64,000 nucleotides of DNA from Trochalopteron elliotii (Eukaryota > Chordata > Aves > Passeriformes > Leiothrichidae). Both the position numbers and the translations under genes were made by a program. The notes under the pieces were generated by a model, which did no database searches, had not been told where the DNA came from, and saw nothing but the letters and a program-made list of their open reading frames with translations. The DNA lies in assembly GCA_024734555.1 (NCBI GenBank), contig JANPWX010000215.1, forward strand, positions 2,450,385-2,514,384. Direction: 5' to 3'. Positions 25,501 through 37,971 of the stretch are shown here, in pieces. Position 1 is the stretch's first letter. Each line of letters begins with the position of its first letter.

Positions 25501-28099
25501 AACAAAAGCAAAACATGGTTTTTATCTATTGTACTTCTGACCACCCTACTTCTGAGTTGTGGGGAATGAATTTGAATATATGGTGGCATATGTGCAAGTA
25601 ATGACTGCCTTAAAATGTTCCAGAGTAAGATTTAATGAACATTAGTCCATATGAAGTTAAAGATTTTTTTAGTTATGTGGCTTTATTTTACTGATTTTGT
25701 CAAACACCCTTCACAGCTTACACCCTCACTAAGAGAGCCTTTTTATGGAGAATTTATCTGCATGTATTTTGCCCTCATCAACCTGCCAACACATGGGTGT
25801 GTTCAGTCTTGGCAGTGAAGCTCAGAGTTCTTGTTCAGCTATGTGGTGGCTGATGTCCACATGGTACAGTACAAGTCATGGTAGTTTTGGGTAGTCAGGT
25901 AGCTACATTAACCCGATGTTATTCCTCAGCTAATGTGCCATGTCTTCCTGCAAAGTTAGCCAGTGAAGTTGGCTGACGCAATTTTCTAATTAGGGGTACT
26001 CTAACTAATCAGAATATATATTCCTGAATATACATTTCAAGAGCTACACACGCTGATGAGTGAGTACACGCATATCAAGGCAAAGTACAGCTTATGTTCT
26101 TGTGTATAAAATGGATCAAGATAATTGAGTCTAAATATTAAGTTATAACCTTGCTTTAGATTAGCCCCCAAATTATGTTTGTCTGATGCTACTGCACTCT
26201 GCTTGTGTAGCAGATTAACATGTGTGGCTTGGCAGGTGGAAGTGAGGAGGGGATAGAGGGCACCTGATCTCCAAGTCTGGATCCATAGTACGTGCCTAGG
26301 ATTGGGCCGGGAAGCAGGAGGCTTGTGCAGCCCCTCTGGGGCAGGTGAGGCACCGTACCAGAGAGCAGGTGCAGTCTCCCAGCACCAGCAGTTTAGGGGA
26401 AAATTGCTGAATGGTATTTCATTATGGGCTGTTTCTGGCCACAGACTTCTGGTTTGATTGGTGGTGTTTTCCTTGCTTTCTCTAGAATATTGTACTGCAG
26501 TAGTATATAATCATTCTTTACAGGCCCTTGGCATGCTGCAGAGCTGGCCAGCTTGGATCTCAGAGCTGGGACTATGGCAAAAAGTGCTGGAGCTGCAGGG
26601 AGGGTACTGTGCGTCCCCTTCCTTTCAGGAAGCCAGCATAGTTTAAGTGGTGAAGTGTGTTGTTATCTGAGCTGCAACTCCTTGTTTCTGAATCCGTGAG
26701 TCTTACCTAAAAGCAACTGACCTGTAACTCCTGGGTTTTCTTTTGCTTAATTTAAACCACCTCAGATATGATCCTGAAACCAAATAAACAGGAAGATTTA
26801 AGAGCAGACTTGACAAAGCCTATTAAAAAAAAAAGTAAGGAGGGGAGGAGAACTGAAACTGTGCCAAGCAGTTATGGAAAGGTGAATGGACTAGAACAAG
26901 AGTGGTTTGAAGTAGAGGAAGCTGGGCAATATGCAGAAGCAGGCTTACAATGTAGGTAACGTTACTCCAGTGTAAACATGTGCAACATGCTAATCCAACC
27001 TAGCTCTGCAAGATTCTTGTATGAACACAAGGTTCAGAGCATTACTGTTCAGTGGTGTGCCACAGCAGAACCAAGCAAATAAAAGCAGCACCCTGTCAGT
27101 GTTAGTCATTGTGCCTCTGTCTACATGTGTATGTTGATGATTGCATATACAAGCTGTATTTCAGATGTGTTTAAGTCTGTGTTGTAACTGTCTTGAAATG
27201 TACTCTGAAGATTTTATTGTCGTATTTAACTATATACAATTAGTAACAATGCAACTGTTCACTGCCAAAGTCATTCCACCTTAAACAAAACAAACCATTA
27301 TCTTTCTCTGTCTACATTCTCTGGGTATAAACACAGAACTGCTTTTGCTGGCTGGAGAACTGCTCTGGCTATTTATAGCATTGCAAAAATCTTTCCAGAT
27401 TCTTGTTACCTATTAACAGGCCATTGTTTTTGATATGAGACAAAATAAAAAGTCACAATGATCTTGAAGTGGACAGATAGGAAAAGGCTAGAGAATCCTG
27501 AGCGATGAAGCATTTCTGTTGTCCTTTTTGCTTTTTGACAGTTGCTTCCAAATCACACTGCTGATCTACAAGATACTCATGAACAATTCTCTTGTGAAAA
27601 TACTCTCTGAAAAGCTTTGTGATTCAGAGAAGAGGAAGATAAACACCTCTAGGGCTCTCACTGCTCCCTGATATCTTGTTTTACTGATGAATGCTGATTA
27701 GCTGGACCTGAGAAATGGTGTTCTCAGTAAAACAAATGCAGGCAGCAGGAAATGTGTCGTTATGTTGCTCTCATTTAATGTGTTTTTTTTTTTTCTTCTG
27801 CTTTCGAAGTCATGTCTCTGTGTCTGCTTGCATAATGTATGTAAAAAATATTGTACTTTAGTGTAAAGAAAACACAGCTGAACATCTGAAAACCTGTCTA
27901 AAAGTGAAATGAGACTTTCTGAAATAACACAGGAGAACTTCATATTTCAGCTTCATATTCTTGACCTCTGGCAACTGTTTAATGCATACTGAAGGAGTGA
28001 ACTCATGGTATTGGTGGCTCAGAGGTGTTCAAAAGTAATTTTCAAATAATGGTGTGTATATCTGCATATGCAAATATACACACGTGTATTTGGGGGAAT
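22501..28099. other. Intergenic, with a perfect hairpin and T-rich tract
   Basis: No gene recognised. The stretch 22530-23400 is less AT-rich than average and could be an old repeat that I cannot name. A perfect 11-bp inverted repeat lies at 25092-25118 and a T-rich low-complexity tract at about 25330-25375. Confidence 0.5.
25092..25118. repeat. Perfect inverted repeat, 11-bp arms
   Basis: agtgtattatg - tctag - cataatacact: 11-bp perfect arms and a 5-nt loop. It is followed directly by two imperfect direct copies of a ccttagtcat motif (about 25121-25148). Confidence 0.85.
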
Positions 28100-28640
28100 G
28101 TGCGTGTTATGTGGCTGCCCCTCACCTCCCCTCCCCTGGACTCTTGCATGCTGCAGCTGCTAAGAGCACTGAGGCAGGGCGGTTCCCGGGACTGCCGGGG
28201 TTTCTGTGGCCCTGCCGAGGTCCCTGCTGGGGGACGGAAGGTGTGTGACTCCATTCACTCCTCCTGAATTGTGCAAGGCGAGCGTCAGCATGAGGTCAAA
28301 GAAAGAGTCAAGTGCATTGAGGCTATATAATGTTTTTTCTTCCCAGTGTTGTGTTTGTTTTTTTTTTTTTCCTTCCTCCTCCCTGACCTTGTCTACTTTT
28401 TTTTTTTTTTTTTTTTCATCCTGGCAGTGCCCCTTTCCTCCTCTGCTATGACAGCATGAAACAAGACAAGTGTGGCCTTGGTGGGGTTCTGAGATGGAAG
28501 CGCGTTTCCTTTCCCAGCGCAGCGCTGAGTCAGAGCGGCCGCGGGCTGTTCCTGGCAGCCGCTCCCGGCCGGGCTCCCGGGGCCGCGCCCGCTGCCACAT
28601 AAACAGAACACTCTGTCTGCTTACGAGCTCTGTACTTCGG
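28100..28640. promoter_or_regulatory. Intergenic CpG-rich block, possible promoter or enhancer
   Basis: Two G/C-rich sub-blocks (about 28110-28260 and 28490-28600) flank a stretch holding an AGGTCAAAG nuclear-receptor half-site (28293-28301), a tatataa (about 28324-28330) and T-rich microsatellite DNA (28353-28416). The second sub-block packs roughly 14 CpGs into 100 bp and has a TGAGTCA AP-1 site at 28526-28532; the first has a GGGCGG GC-box at 28177-28182. CpG islands in a gene desert often mark lncRNA promoters or strong enhancers. A 237-codon minus-strand frame here is treated as chance. Confidence 0.4.
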
Positions 28641-28724
28641 CCAGTCCGGGGCATTTTTTTCAAAGCTGTTCTATTGTTGCTTTTCCTTTGATGTGCAAAG
28701 CTGAGCAGGAGCGTGAGTGCCTGT

Positions 28725-28885
28725 TTTCTGCAGCGAAGAGTTCGGGAGATAACAATGTTATCGGAGCATGAGATGAATATCCGTGTAATGCTGTTAATAT
28801 TCAGATAGCACCGGCTTTCAAGACATAATGGAGGACTTTCAGACTTTCTGCCAGGCTGTTCTGCTTGCAACATTTAGCCTGGACT
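28725..28885. promoter_or_regulatory. Candidate conserved non-coding element
   Basis: Balanced-composition sequence without low complexity, next to the CpG block. It holds a symmetric gataac-aat-gttatc (28748-28762), combining GATA-like ends with a SOX-like AACAATG core, followed by ttaatattca homeodomain-type sites. Conservation was not measured; the call rests on motif density. Confidence 0.25.
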
Positions 28886-29478
28886 AACCCACTGAGAAAA
28901 AGAGATGTATATGAAATGTCTGACCTTGATTTAGTGTAGTCCTTAAGACAACCAGAACCGACCCAAACTCAGCTGTACGTATGCTCTGTATGTCATTAGA
29001 CAGGTAATTAGAGGCAGTTCCACATCAAACAGATGTGTATCGCTGCCCACAGCTAAGCAAAGCACACGAAAGGAGCAGGACTGCTTCCCTGCTCTTCCTC
29101 ATGAAGAGGGAAGCTGAGGAAAACGTGGTGGGCTAGAAAAGCCTAGGAAGAGTAAACAGCAATAGTGTTGATTTTCTTACTGGGGAGAGGTTATTTTCAA
29201 TCTTTTTTTCTTTAATACAATTAGGGTGATGTGTGTGGGCACAATGTCAGGTGGGAGTAGGACCAGTGCATTAAAGTTTTAGGATAAACTTACAGCCTTC
29301 TGCTCTTCGGGCGGATGCAGCCCTTGAGAAGGACACCTTTTAAGCCAATGGGAGGTCAGTGGAAAGATCAGAGGACGTGTTCAGAGCTTGCTGTGAAACT
29401 TGCAAAGAAAATGAAGCTCCTGCACAGCGTGCTGTCTTTGCAAACCATCCAAGACTCTGGTGGCAATCTTCAGACAGG

Positions 29479-29577
29479 TTTTTTTGTTGTTGTTTTTTTG
29501 GGGGTTTTTTTTTTTTGGATTTTTTTGTTTTTGGGCTTTTTTTTTTTTGTTGTTTGTTTGGGTTGGGTTTTTTTGTA
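29479..29577. repeat. T/G-rich low-complexity tract
   Basis: Long T-runs broken by single Gs and short G-runs, with almost no A or C. Open frames across it are artefacts. Confidence 0.85.
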
Positions 29578-30757
29578 CTAAGCTAAAGTGAGTCCAATAG
29601 CCTGCCTTATTGTCTATTTATGTTACTTTTCCATTCTGTGTACAATTTGAGAGATGGGCAAACATATTTTTCTAGATGTTGAATAGGTACATTGCCTAGA
29701 TTTTTTTTTCTGCAACTGCAGGGCTAACTGAAGCAACAAACACATCCAAGATCTGTATTAGGTGATACAGTAGACTACTGGTGCCTTTGTAGTTCCCTTG
29801 TCCTTTGGTTCATAGAGCAAGGGGAGTGAACTGGGAACAGGAAGTAAGTACCTGTGCTGACACCAGATAGTGCTGAGACACTTGAGTCTCTGAAAAACCT
29901 AATATAGACCTACAGCATATCATTGTGTTACGTGTGCACAATACTTTGGTTAGATTTCTGAGAGGAAAACAAGGCATTACCACTATGCAGTCTCTAACAG
30001 CCATTATCATTAATAATGTATTAAAAAGCAAGTTTATAGCCCTGAGGCTATCAGCTCAATGCATAATCTCAGAAATGTCAAGGTGACTCAGGATGATGTG
30101 ATGGACCATGACATCTCAGAACTGCTCTGAAACGTGTTGTGCCAAATAGCACACATGGCAAAATGCACTGGGTGCTCAGACAAAAAGGCTTTGTTGCCCT
30201 CCAAATCATAAACACTCTTCTCCTTGGCAAGGAGACATAGCAGCAATGGTGTGTATTGTCTTTGCCTTCTGAAAATGCGGACTTGTTTTTATGGTCTGCA
30301 GCTAATTTGGGATATGAAAGATTCTGTCAGCAAGTAATAATCTAATTCCCCCCTTTATTTGGGTAGAAATACTTTTTGCTCATGTTCATAGTGGGGGAAG
30401 TTAAGTATGGCTCAAAATATTTAGGCTAACAGGGACATATTTGTCACATTGTTGCAGTCTAGCTGGAAGTTCATACAATTAACAATGTCTGTCTGTGTTA
30501 GTTTTTGGCTGTGTCACCATACCTCTCTCTCTTAGATAACATTATTCTTCTGAGGACAGCAGCCTCTGTTCACACAGTGAGTTAACCAGCACTGTGGTCT
30601 TGTTTGTAAATTGCATTAGAAAAAAAAAGCTTTGACCTCTTTCCTGGGGTCAGTGCAAATCAAAGTTGAGCACTGGTGCCAAAATCTCACATTTACTCTT
30701 TGACTAGTGGCGCTGGGTTTTTTTAATTGGATGTTTTGATGACACAATTTAATGTAA

Positions 30758-30758
<1 letters not shown>

Positions 30759-30797
<39 letters not shown>
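30759..30797. repeat. Poly(A) tract, 39 A
   Basis: Uninterrupted run of 39 A between taatgtaac and gttgataatg. No recognisable retrocopy upstream. Confidence 0.95.
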
Positions 30798-30800
<3 letters not shown>

Positions 30801-31118
30801 GATAATGTGAAGGGAAGAAATGATTTAGAATTATCCAGACTATAACAGAATGTTATCTGTAAAGGGTAGTTCATCACAGTGTCTTCATTTTTGAGTATAT
30901 AGTTGCAAATTCTTATGAAATAGCATTCCTAGTAGGAACCAGGTGGTTGAGCCACTCCTCCCACCCCGTGACCTGATGCTTTCATTTGTTTTTATGCAGA
31001 GACTTTTAACAATAGCCCTTTATTATGTTTAGTGAACTTTTTTTTCCTTTATAATGGGCTCAGCTTCCTGAGCAGCAGAACATCAACCTCCCTTGATAAT
31101 TACCTAGGAGTTTCTCTC

Positions 31119-31150
31119 AGAAAGCTCTTCTCTTAGAAAGCTTTTCTCTT
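31119..31150. repeat. Tandem duplication, 2 x 16 bp
   Basis: agaaagctcttctctt followed by agaaagcttttctctt, one mismatch (C to T). Confidence 0.85.
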
Positions 31151-32208
31151 ACAGCACATTATGTTGCCTCAATAAATTTGATCTGCCTTTTGCATTCTAA
31201 GTGGGTTAGGCCATTTTAGCACCAGTTGACTTTCTAAATTAAAATAGCCTTGCTAGTATAATGGTGCAGGTGCATATTTGTTGAGACTGGAACAAAACTG
31301 AGATGGACTCTTGCCACTTTCAATTTTTTATGTTAGAGGACTAACACCTCAATTATTCTTGGGCTCTGGTGTGGCTGAGGCTGTGCAATGGGAAATTTGT
31401 CTCTGCCCATTTTGTGTTACAGCACAAAGTGACTTTGGGTAGTGTTAATGTGAGTCAGGACTCTGTGGTAAACATCTGGCTTTTACTGAGTTAGTAGCCA
31501 AGCTCTCATTAATTTCTAATTTCTATAGAGTCAGGCTTGTAAATGTCTCTTTTTTTTTTTTTCCCTTCCTCCTCCAGCATCTGGCACAAAGGCACATATG
31601 AGCACATACCTGCCTATACTTTCTGTTTTAAAGCCAGGTCACCGTGTTAGGTGAAGATAGGGCCATGCCTGAGGCTACAAAGTCGTGGTGAAAGGCTTCC
31701 TCTGCTAGGCTGGGCTTGGTGCTGTCCTAACATGCTCATGCAGACACTTCTTTTCTACCATGGCACATGAACTGAAAACACTCTCATCTACTTGGCAGAA
31801 GCCTGCAGTATGCAATGCAGACAGGTCCCTGTCTGCATCCAAGTGAGTTATACACCAAGCCTGCATTCTTCACTTCTTCTCAGTTCTTCTCTGTAAAATT
31901 ATGGCAATTCTTTCACCCTTTTGTAAGATGGTTTGGATGAAAGGTGTTTAATTGATGTAAAATGTAACTGTTAGGAATGTACCTCATTGTTTCCAGCTGC
32001 TCACGCTGCTGACATACAACCCAATTCCATTTGTGTCAGTCATTACTCCAGTGAGGAAGAATGAGTTTTGGTTGCTCTTCAAGCAGTCATATCCCAAGTT
32101 CATGACACTGCTACTTTTTTACCACCCTAATGAATGACCTTGATTTTACTAGTGCTTTTCCAGATTCTGATGAGAAAAGTAACTTTTGCTTCTGACAGTT
32201 GACACTAA

Positions 32209-32252
32209 ACATGTTTGATTGACTACCAGTACATGTTTGATTGACTACCAGT
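32209..32252. repeat. Perfect tandem duplication, 2 x 22 bp
   Basis: Two identical adjacent 22-bp units beginning acatgtttgattgactacca. Perfect identity implies a recent slippage or duplication event, and a possible length polymorphism. Confidence 0.9.
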
Positions 32253-35200
32253 AAATCTGAGGCTTTGTCTTCAGTTAGGAGTTTTTCTTATCAAGCAGCT
32301 GAGCTGGCTGTATCTGAAACAGGTTTCTTTCCTGCTGGCTTTGTCTCATTGAGACTCTGCTCACTGAGTGTGGGGCTAGTAACTTGTTCTACAGGCCATC
32401 ATTGATCCATCACTAGTGTCTTGCTGTAACCGAACGGCATTTGATGCTCCTTTTAAAAATTTCTTTGTTTTATTTTTTGGCCAGGAAATGTTGCTGCAAG
32501 TGCAATAAGTAAAATCTTATCAGACAGTGTGTTGAGAGCAGTTCAAAGTGTCTATAAGGTTTAATTAGCTGCTTTAGTCCACAGCACAGATTCCCTACAA
32601 CTTCTAATTTCCTATGCATCCCTTTCTCAGAAAGGCATGGATGGTAAAGTCACCAGGAGTGGTAAAGAGATGTTACCTTCTTCTGAAAAAGTACCCAAAC
32701 CAACACCACCACCCCTCCACCAGGAAAAAAAACAAAACCAAACCAAACACCCCCACAAAAGAACTTCATATATAGTCCTTTCTAGCTCTTTTTTGTTTTT
32801 CTCTCCTGGGCCTGTGCTGTTCTTGTGAGAGACCTGTTTGGATTGCAAAGCAGCAGTTTGCTCTTGGCAGGTCTTACAAGAGCTTGATGAGAGAGAGGAG
32901 TCATTATCAAGTATCTGCCAGCAGCTCTGGGAAGAGAGAAATGGAATTTGAGTCTCCCTGAAGGTGTCTGAATTAAGAGAAATGCAGCCTTCAGGTGCTT
33001 ATTATGTATAATCATATAACCAAGGGTTAATTAGGAAAGCCCCTGTGGTATTTAAAATGTTTGAGGAGTCTCCTAAGGCTGAGCAAACCAGGATTTGGGA
33101 TGGAAACTGAAGTCTTAAGAGGTAGTCCCATGGGACTTTTGCAACCCCACGTGACTCTCACTTTCACTGGCTCAGCTAGCTCTTTTCCAAGCTGTGATGC
33201 AGGTGTTAAAGCAAGAATAGGGAAGTATTAATGCCTGATAAGCAGCATTTTGCAAAGTCACTAAGTAATTGAATTTGAAGCAGATTACCCTATTCACAGT
33301 CTGAATGCTAGCACATACACTAGCACAAATACAGTCTTGTATAAACAGTCATGATATTAACTAATTTAGTACGTGTTTGTCAAGGGTGTGTATGGTTTTC
33401 TCACCAATGCCAAACTTCAGGGTAGCTCTAGCAACATAGGATGTATTAAAAAAATGGCTGAGGCTGTGAGAATCAGTGAGGTAAAATTTTTAGGTACCAA
33501 TAATTCACCATGAGGAGTCCATAGGCACTGTAGTGTATCCTCTGCATCTGGTACACATCAGGTTTTTGAGCACTGGCTTGATAAATCTAGAAATCCTGAC
33601 TACATCCTTGAAAACAGCTGTGTAAGAATAGTCTGTATAAAAGGAAATAGTCTGTTTTGTAGGAATATACATCAGACAGCTGTGGAGCTCCTACAGAAAT
33701 AAGGCTCTGTTGTGGATTTTTCTGCCTCGTCAGATAATCTTGACAGAAAGTTCTCAATTCATTTGCCTAAATGACATAAGATAATTCAAACACCATAAGG
33801 CACTTCAGTGATTTCTGCTTTGTCTCTAGCTGCTGTTCCAGGAGGGTACAGGTCCCATAATATCTGATTAAATACACAACCTCGGGCCTTGGATATGCCA
33901 ACCAAAATATAAAGCAAAAATGAACTAATTTCTTCTTTTAGTACAGTACTGTGAAAAACTGTACAGTAAAAATTTTTCAGTTTCCTAAAATACAAGTTTC
34001 TCTAGCATCTTATCTGCTTGAACAGCTGAAAAGTCTCTTCACTAATGATATCAGGGCTTTGAAGGTGGAAAATACTTTGTTTCCTCAATGCCAGATACTT
34101 TTCAGCATCTCCAACAAAGAATTTCTAACTGTCTAGGATGTGATATTAGGATTTTTGGGGTTTTATTTTTTAATAACTTACTTTGATCTCATAATTTGTT
34201 TCCTAAGTTTTAATCAGTAACGAGTAAGTCCTGTGTTACTCAATTCTCAGTTGAGATCTGTGTGTTAATGAAAATCAGCATCAAGCTGCAGCACGTATTC
34301 CCTTCCAGGAGTCTATTATGCAAGAAGCAGCAGTAAGCTGTGCTCAGGAATGCCTGTCTGAGAGCACGTAGCTGAAAGCAAGGGACCAGAGACTGTGAGG
34401 CTGCACAGACCATAGCAGGGCTCCAGCATCACAGAGCTGCAAATCTAGGCAGATGTTCTTTAACAAAGGGTTTAATGTGTGGTGTTTATGACAAGTAAAT
34501 TCTTTTAAACTCGTGTTCAAAATCAGTTGAACTTAGATCCTACAACTGAATGCTCCCTCACTGTACTCTGCTTAGTCTCCTTAGCATCTTCACAGTAGGA
34601 ACTATTTCTAAAATTATTGATGTGAGCAGGACACTTTCTCTGACTTTAACAGAGATTGGACTGGATATCTACTCTTATGCTGGGATTTTTTAAACAATTT
34701 TGGCCTGGCAGTTTGTGCAGTCAAGACCATCTTCAGAACTACATCAATTACAACCAACAAAGGATCTTACCGTTATCTCTTAATGTTGAATAAAATAAGA
34801 ACACACTAGCTTGCAATGATAGCCAAATGTGTCTGTGGAAGGTGTAGGCATATAAAATGAAGTATTTCTCTCTGTTTTGACTCTTTGGTCAAAAATATAC
34901 TCTGCTCTTGAACCCAGCCCTGCCAGCTATTATTCAGGGAAGTTGTATAGACAGATTCTCAAACTTGTTGCTGCTGGGGGAGATGTGGAGGGTGAAGGTG
35001 GGGAGGAAAGACTGTGAGTTCAAAATTGACAAAATCTTGTGTCCTTGAAAGCTGAAATTGTGAAGATTTACTCTGTGGATTGAGCAGTTGCCAATTTTTC
35101 ATTAAAACCGGTATCAAGAGACAGCTATTTGCAGTCAATTTTCTATGAGCAGGATTTAGTTTGAGAAGGATGGTTTCTAGTCAGTGTAGCTCTGCTGTTC

Positions 35201-36646
35201 TGCAGCTGTTATGATGTTTATTAGGTTACTTATCTTCACAAGGCTGAAGCTGCACTTAATCACAATGTCACAAGTTCAACACGAACTTCTTGTATACTGT
35301 ACTAATCCTTATCATACTGTTCTATACTATTCTATACTTACAGTGAGCCAAGCAACAACAGGAGTGTGCTATCCATCTTTTTTTTTTTTTTTAATCATTC
35401 TAGTAAGTGAGTAAGAAGAATAGTTCAAACTCGGTATTTGTCTGTTGTGGCAATGTACTCTTCAATAACACTGCCTTATAAGTATTCAGTGATGGGACAT
35501 CTGGCTAAAAAGGAGGTTAGAGTATTGCAAAAGAAGTTTTCAATAGAGTTATGGATATCATAAAAGTGATCTCAGTTGTATGGGATTGAAGAGAAGAGGT
35601 AACGACAGAACCCAAGAAAATGGTGGATCAATCTCCACGAAGTAGGCAGTGGGTGTTTCTAAGGAAAGTGATCCGTGCTTTCTTCCTCAAGACTGTGCTG
35701 TACGGCCCAATGCCACAGGTTGGGAGTGGCAATCAGGCAAAGCATTCCAGATGCAGGCTCTTGCCACGAAACTTTTTTGTTTGTTAATTGCTTGCAGGCA
35801 GGGAGGGGGCTCCAGGCTTCTACATCAGTGCACAAGTACCTGATCTGCTCTCATGTCTATTGCCTTGGGGCAGCACTTCTCTCTTTGGGAGAGGTGCTTT
35901 CAGAAGCTGTTAGCTGCTGTTTAGTGCTGCTGAATAACGATCAGGTATTTTCTTCTTTCTTCCTGTTTTCTTTTTTCTTCTGAAATTAGCTCCTCTGTGA
36001 CTCTCAGCCTTTCCACCCCACATACAATCTGTTGTTATCTGTGTTCGAACCCTGTTCCCAAGGTCTCTTTCTGGTTTTGGTGAGGACCTACTATCTATTT
36101 GCTTCTCTCCTACGTATTTTTGAGATGGACAGTAGCCAATATCAAATACCACAGGGAAAATATAAATACTCTTCTAATACTTCTTGTAGCTCTGGAAGAA
36201 AAATAATTGTTTTAATGTAAACCTCTGCTCATGAGTTCATTTTTCACTTTCCCCTGTTGCCCTATTTACTATCCTAAGGGCACTGCCTCCTACCTAATGC
36301 AGGTGTGAGCCAGGTGTTCCTTATGACTGAAGACGGTCTATTTGGGGCAAGCATGTGTCAGCCGAAGTCCCCACCTGCTTTCAGAGTGTGTTCTTCAATG
36401 TCAAATTCAAAGGAGGGCTTGAAGGTCAGAGGGGATTTTGTGGCTGTTTGCTTTTGGTTACATGTCTGCATCCTTGTTATAGTAACCAGAAAAGTAAAAT
36501 TGAGGGAAGTAGAAAGTACAGATAGCTGAATTCTTGACAGATGATATAGTTTGAATGTCTTTATATACGTGTAGAGGCAGTTTCATGGAAAGTCTAAAAA
36601 TGAGTCTATGAGGCAAGATAGACTTAGCCGTTAATATTGGAGAGCT

Positions 36647-37213
36647 GGTGCTGGTTTTGGCTGGGGTTAATTTTCCTCATAGTGGTTAGTAAGGGGCTAT
36701 TTGTATGTAGTAGGTTAGTATGGAGCAGTGTTGATTATTCAGGGATCTTTCAGTTCCTGCTGAGCAGTGCTGAGCCACGGCTACTCCCTCTTCCCATCCC
36801 AACACTGAGCAGTTGGGGGTGCACAAGGATTTGGGAGGGGGCACAGCCAGGACAGCTGACCCCAAATGACCACGGGAGTATCCTCTACCATATGGCATCA
36901 TGCTTGGCAATAAAACTGGGGGAAAGGTTGATTGGGGAGCTACTGCTGAGGGACTGGCTAGGTATTGGTGTGTTGGTACTGAGTGACTGTTTTCATTTGC
37001 TTCTGTTTCATTTCTTGGGCTTTGTTTCTTTTTGCTGTTTTCATTTTATTATAATTTGTTGTTTTTATTTTATTTCAGTTATTAATCTGTTCTTATGCAA
37101 ACCCATGAGTTTTCTCACTTTTACATTTCTAGTTCTCTTTCCTCCATCCCACTGGTGATATTGAGTGAGCACCTGTGGGGTGCTTAGTTGCCAGCCATGG
37201 TTAAACCATGGCA
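36647..37213 (+). mobile_element. Solo LTR, avian endogenous retrovirus (ERVL-like), copy 1
   Basis: A 567-bp element recognisable from its ends and internal blocks: ctggttttggctggggttaa at the start, cacagccaggacagctgacc and a degraded TATA region (caataaaactggggg) in the middle, and aacccatgagttttctcact, then ccagccatggttaaaccatg, at the end. It aligns throughout with the copy at 50164-50731. The flanks gagct (36642-36646) and tagct (37214-37218) match at 4 of 5 bases, consistent with an old 5-bp target-site duplication. The expected first T of the TG terminus has become G. No internal retroviral genes are next to it, so it is a solo LTR left by recombination. The 173-codon frame across it (36637-37158) is incidental. 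Confidence 0.85.
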
Positions 37214-37299
37214 TAGCTATACCTGATGACTTCGCTTTCTTTTATACTGGAAACCTTTTAATTAACTGCTCTGGATTTTCCTAGAGAAGAAGTTTGGCT

Positions 37300-37455
37300 T
37301 TTGTTTAGCTTTCTTTCTTTTTTTCCCTTTTTTTCTTCTCTTTTTTTTTTTTTTTTTTTTTTTTCCTTTTTCCCCTTTCTAGTTTGTTGGGTTTTTTTGT
37401 TTGTTTGTTTTGTTTTTTGTTTTTGCGTGGAAACTGTACCCTGAATTTTTTTTTT
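37300..37455. repeat. T-rich low-complexity tract with T24 run
   Basis: T-rich DNA just after the LTR, including T24 at 37341-37364 and gtttgtttgtttt repeats. Confidence 0.85.
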
Positions 37456-37772
37456 TTTATGGGTGTTAATGACAGTGCTTGCACCCTTTGAAAAATCAAA
37501 TTTATGGGATATTTTGATGAGCAAAATGAACAAACACACCAATTCAGTGGGTATATAAAAATGAATTGTGGTAAATTTTTTAGCCTTCATTCTAATTCTG
37601 TCTTAAAATGACTGTAACACAGAAATGTGTCAATTTCCAAACTCATTGGTTTCTTTTATTTTGCAGGATCTTGGCATGTATTATTTCACATATGCAAACA
37701 TGCTACCAGGTGTCTGAATACATATTACATTTTGGTTAATTTTCTATGGAAAGTCAAGGTCTCTGAAGAGAA

Positions 37773-37778
37773 TTTATT
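37773..37778 (-). terminator. Possible poly(A) signal AATAAA for the minus-strand gene candidate
   Basis: On the minus strand gaataaattc lies about 195 nt beyond the stop codon at 37972. The sequence after it is not clearly G/T-rich, so the signal is unproven. Confidence 0.3.
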
Positions 37779-37971
37779 CTTAGACCTGGATGGAATTAGA
37801 AACTGAAACACAGCAGTGCTACGAGGATAAATTTATACCAAGGGCAGCTCCAAAATGATTTGCATAGCTTCAGTTGTTTTCCACTACCTGGAAACCTCAA
37901 GAGGCTGAATATATTCTTACATACTTGCAATTCATAAGGGCTATAGGTATCTCTAATCCACAGTTTTCTCT

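Larger units (their letters stand above)
28886..36646. other. Intergenic, nothing gene-like recognised
   Basis: Ordinary desert with several low-complexity tracts (G/T-rich 29479-29577; A39 at 30759-30797; A/C-rich 32690-32760; T15 at 35378-35392) and two small tandem duplications (31119-31150, 32209-32252). No recognisable coding sequence or transposon. Confidence 0.5.

Noticed and set aside
28160..28873. Longest open frame in the window (237 codons, minus strand)
   Set aside because: It runs through the T-rich microsatellite at 28353-28416 (giving poly-Lys stretches) and CpG-rich DNA that is poor in stop codons. No domain and no splice logic; composition explains it.
36637..37158. 173-codon + strand open frame
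   Set aside because: It lies almost wholly inside the solo LTR, which is non-coding, and the second LTR copy does not preserve the frame.
37258..37590. Lys-rich minus-strand frame
   Set aside because: Translation of the T-rich low-complexity tract, not a protein.
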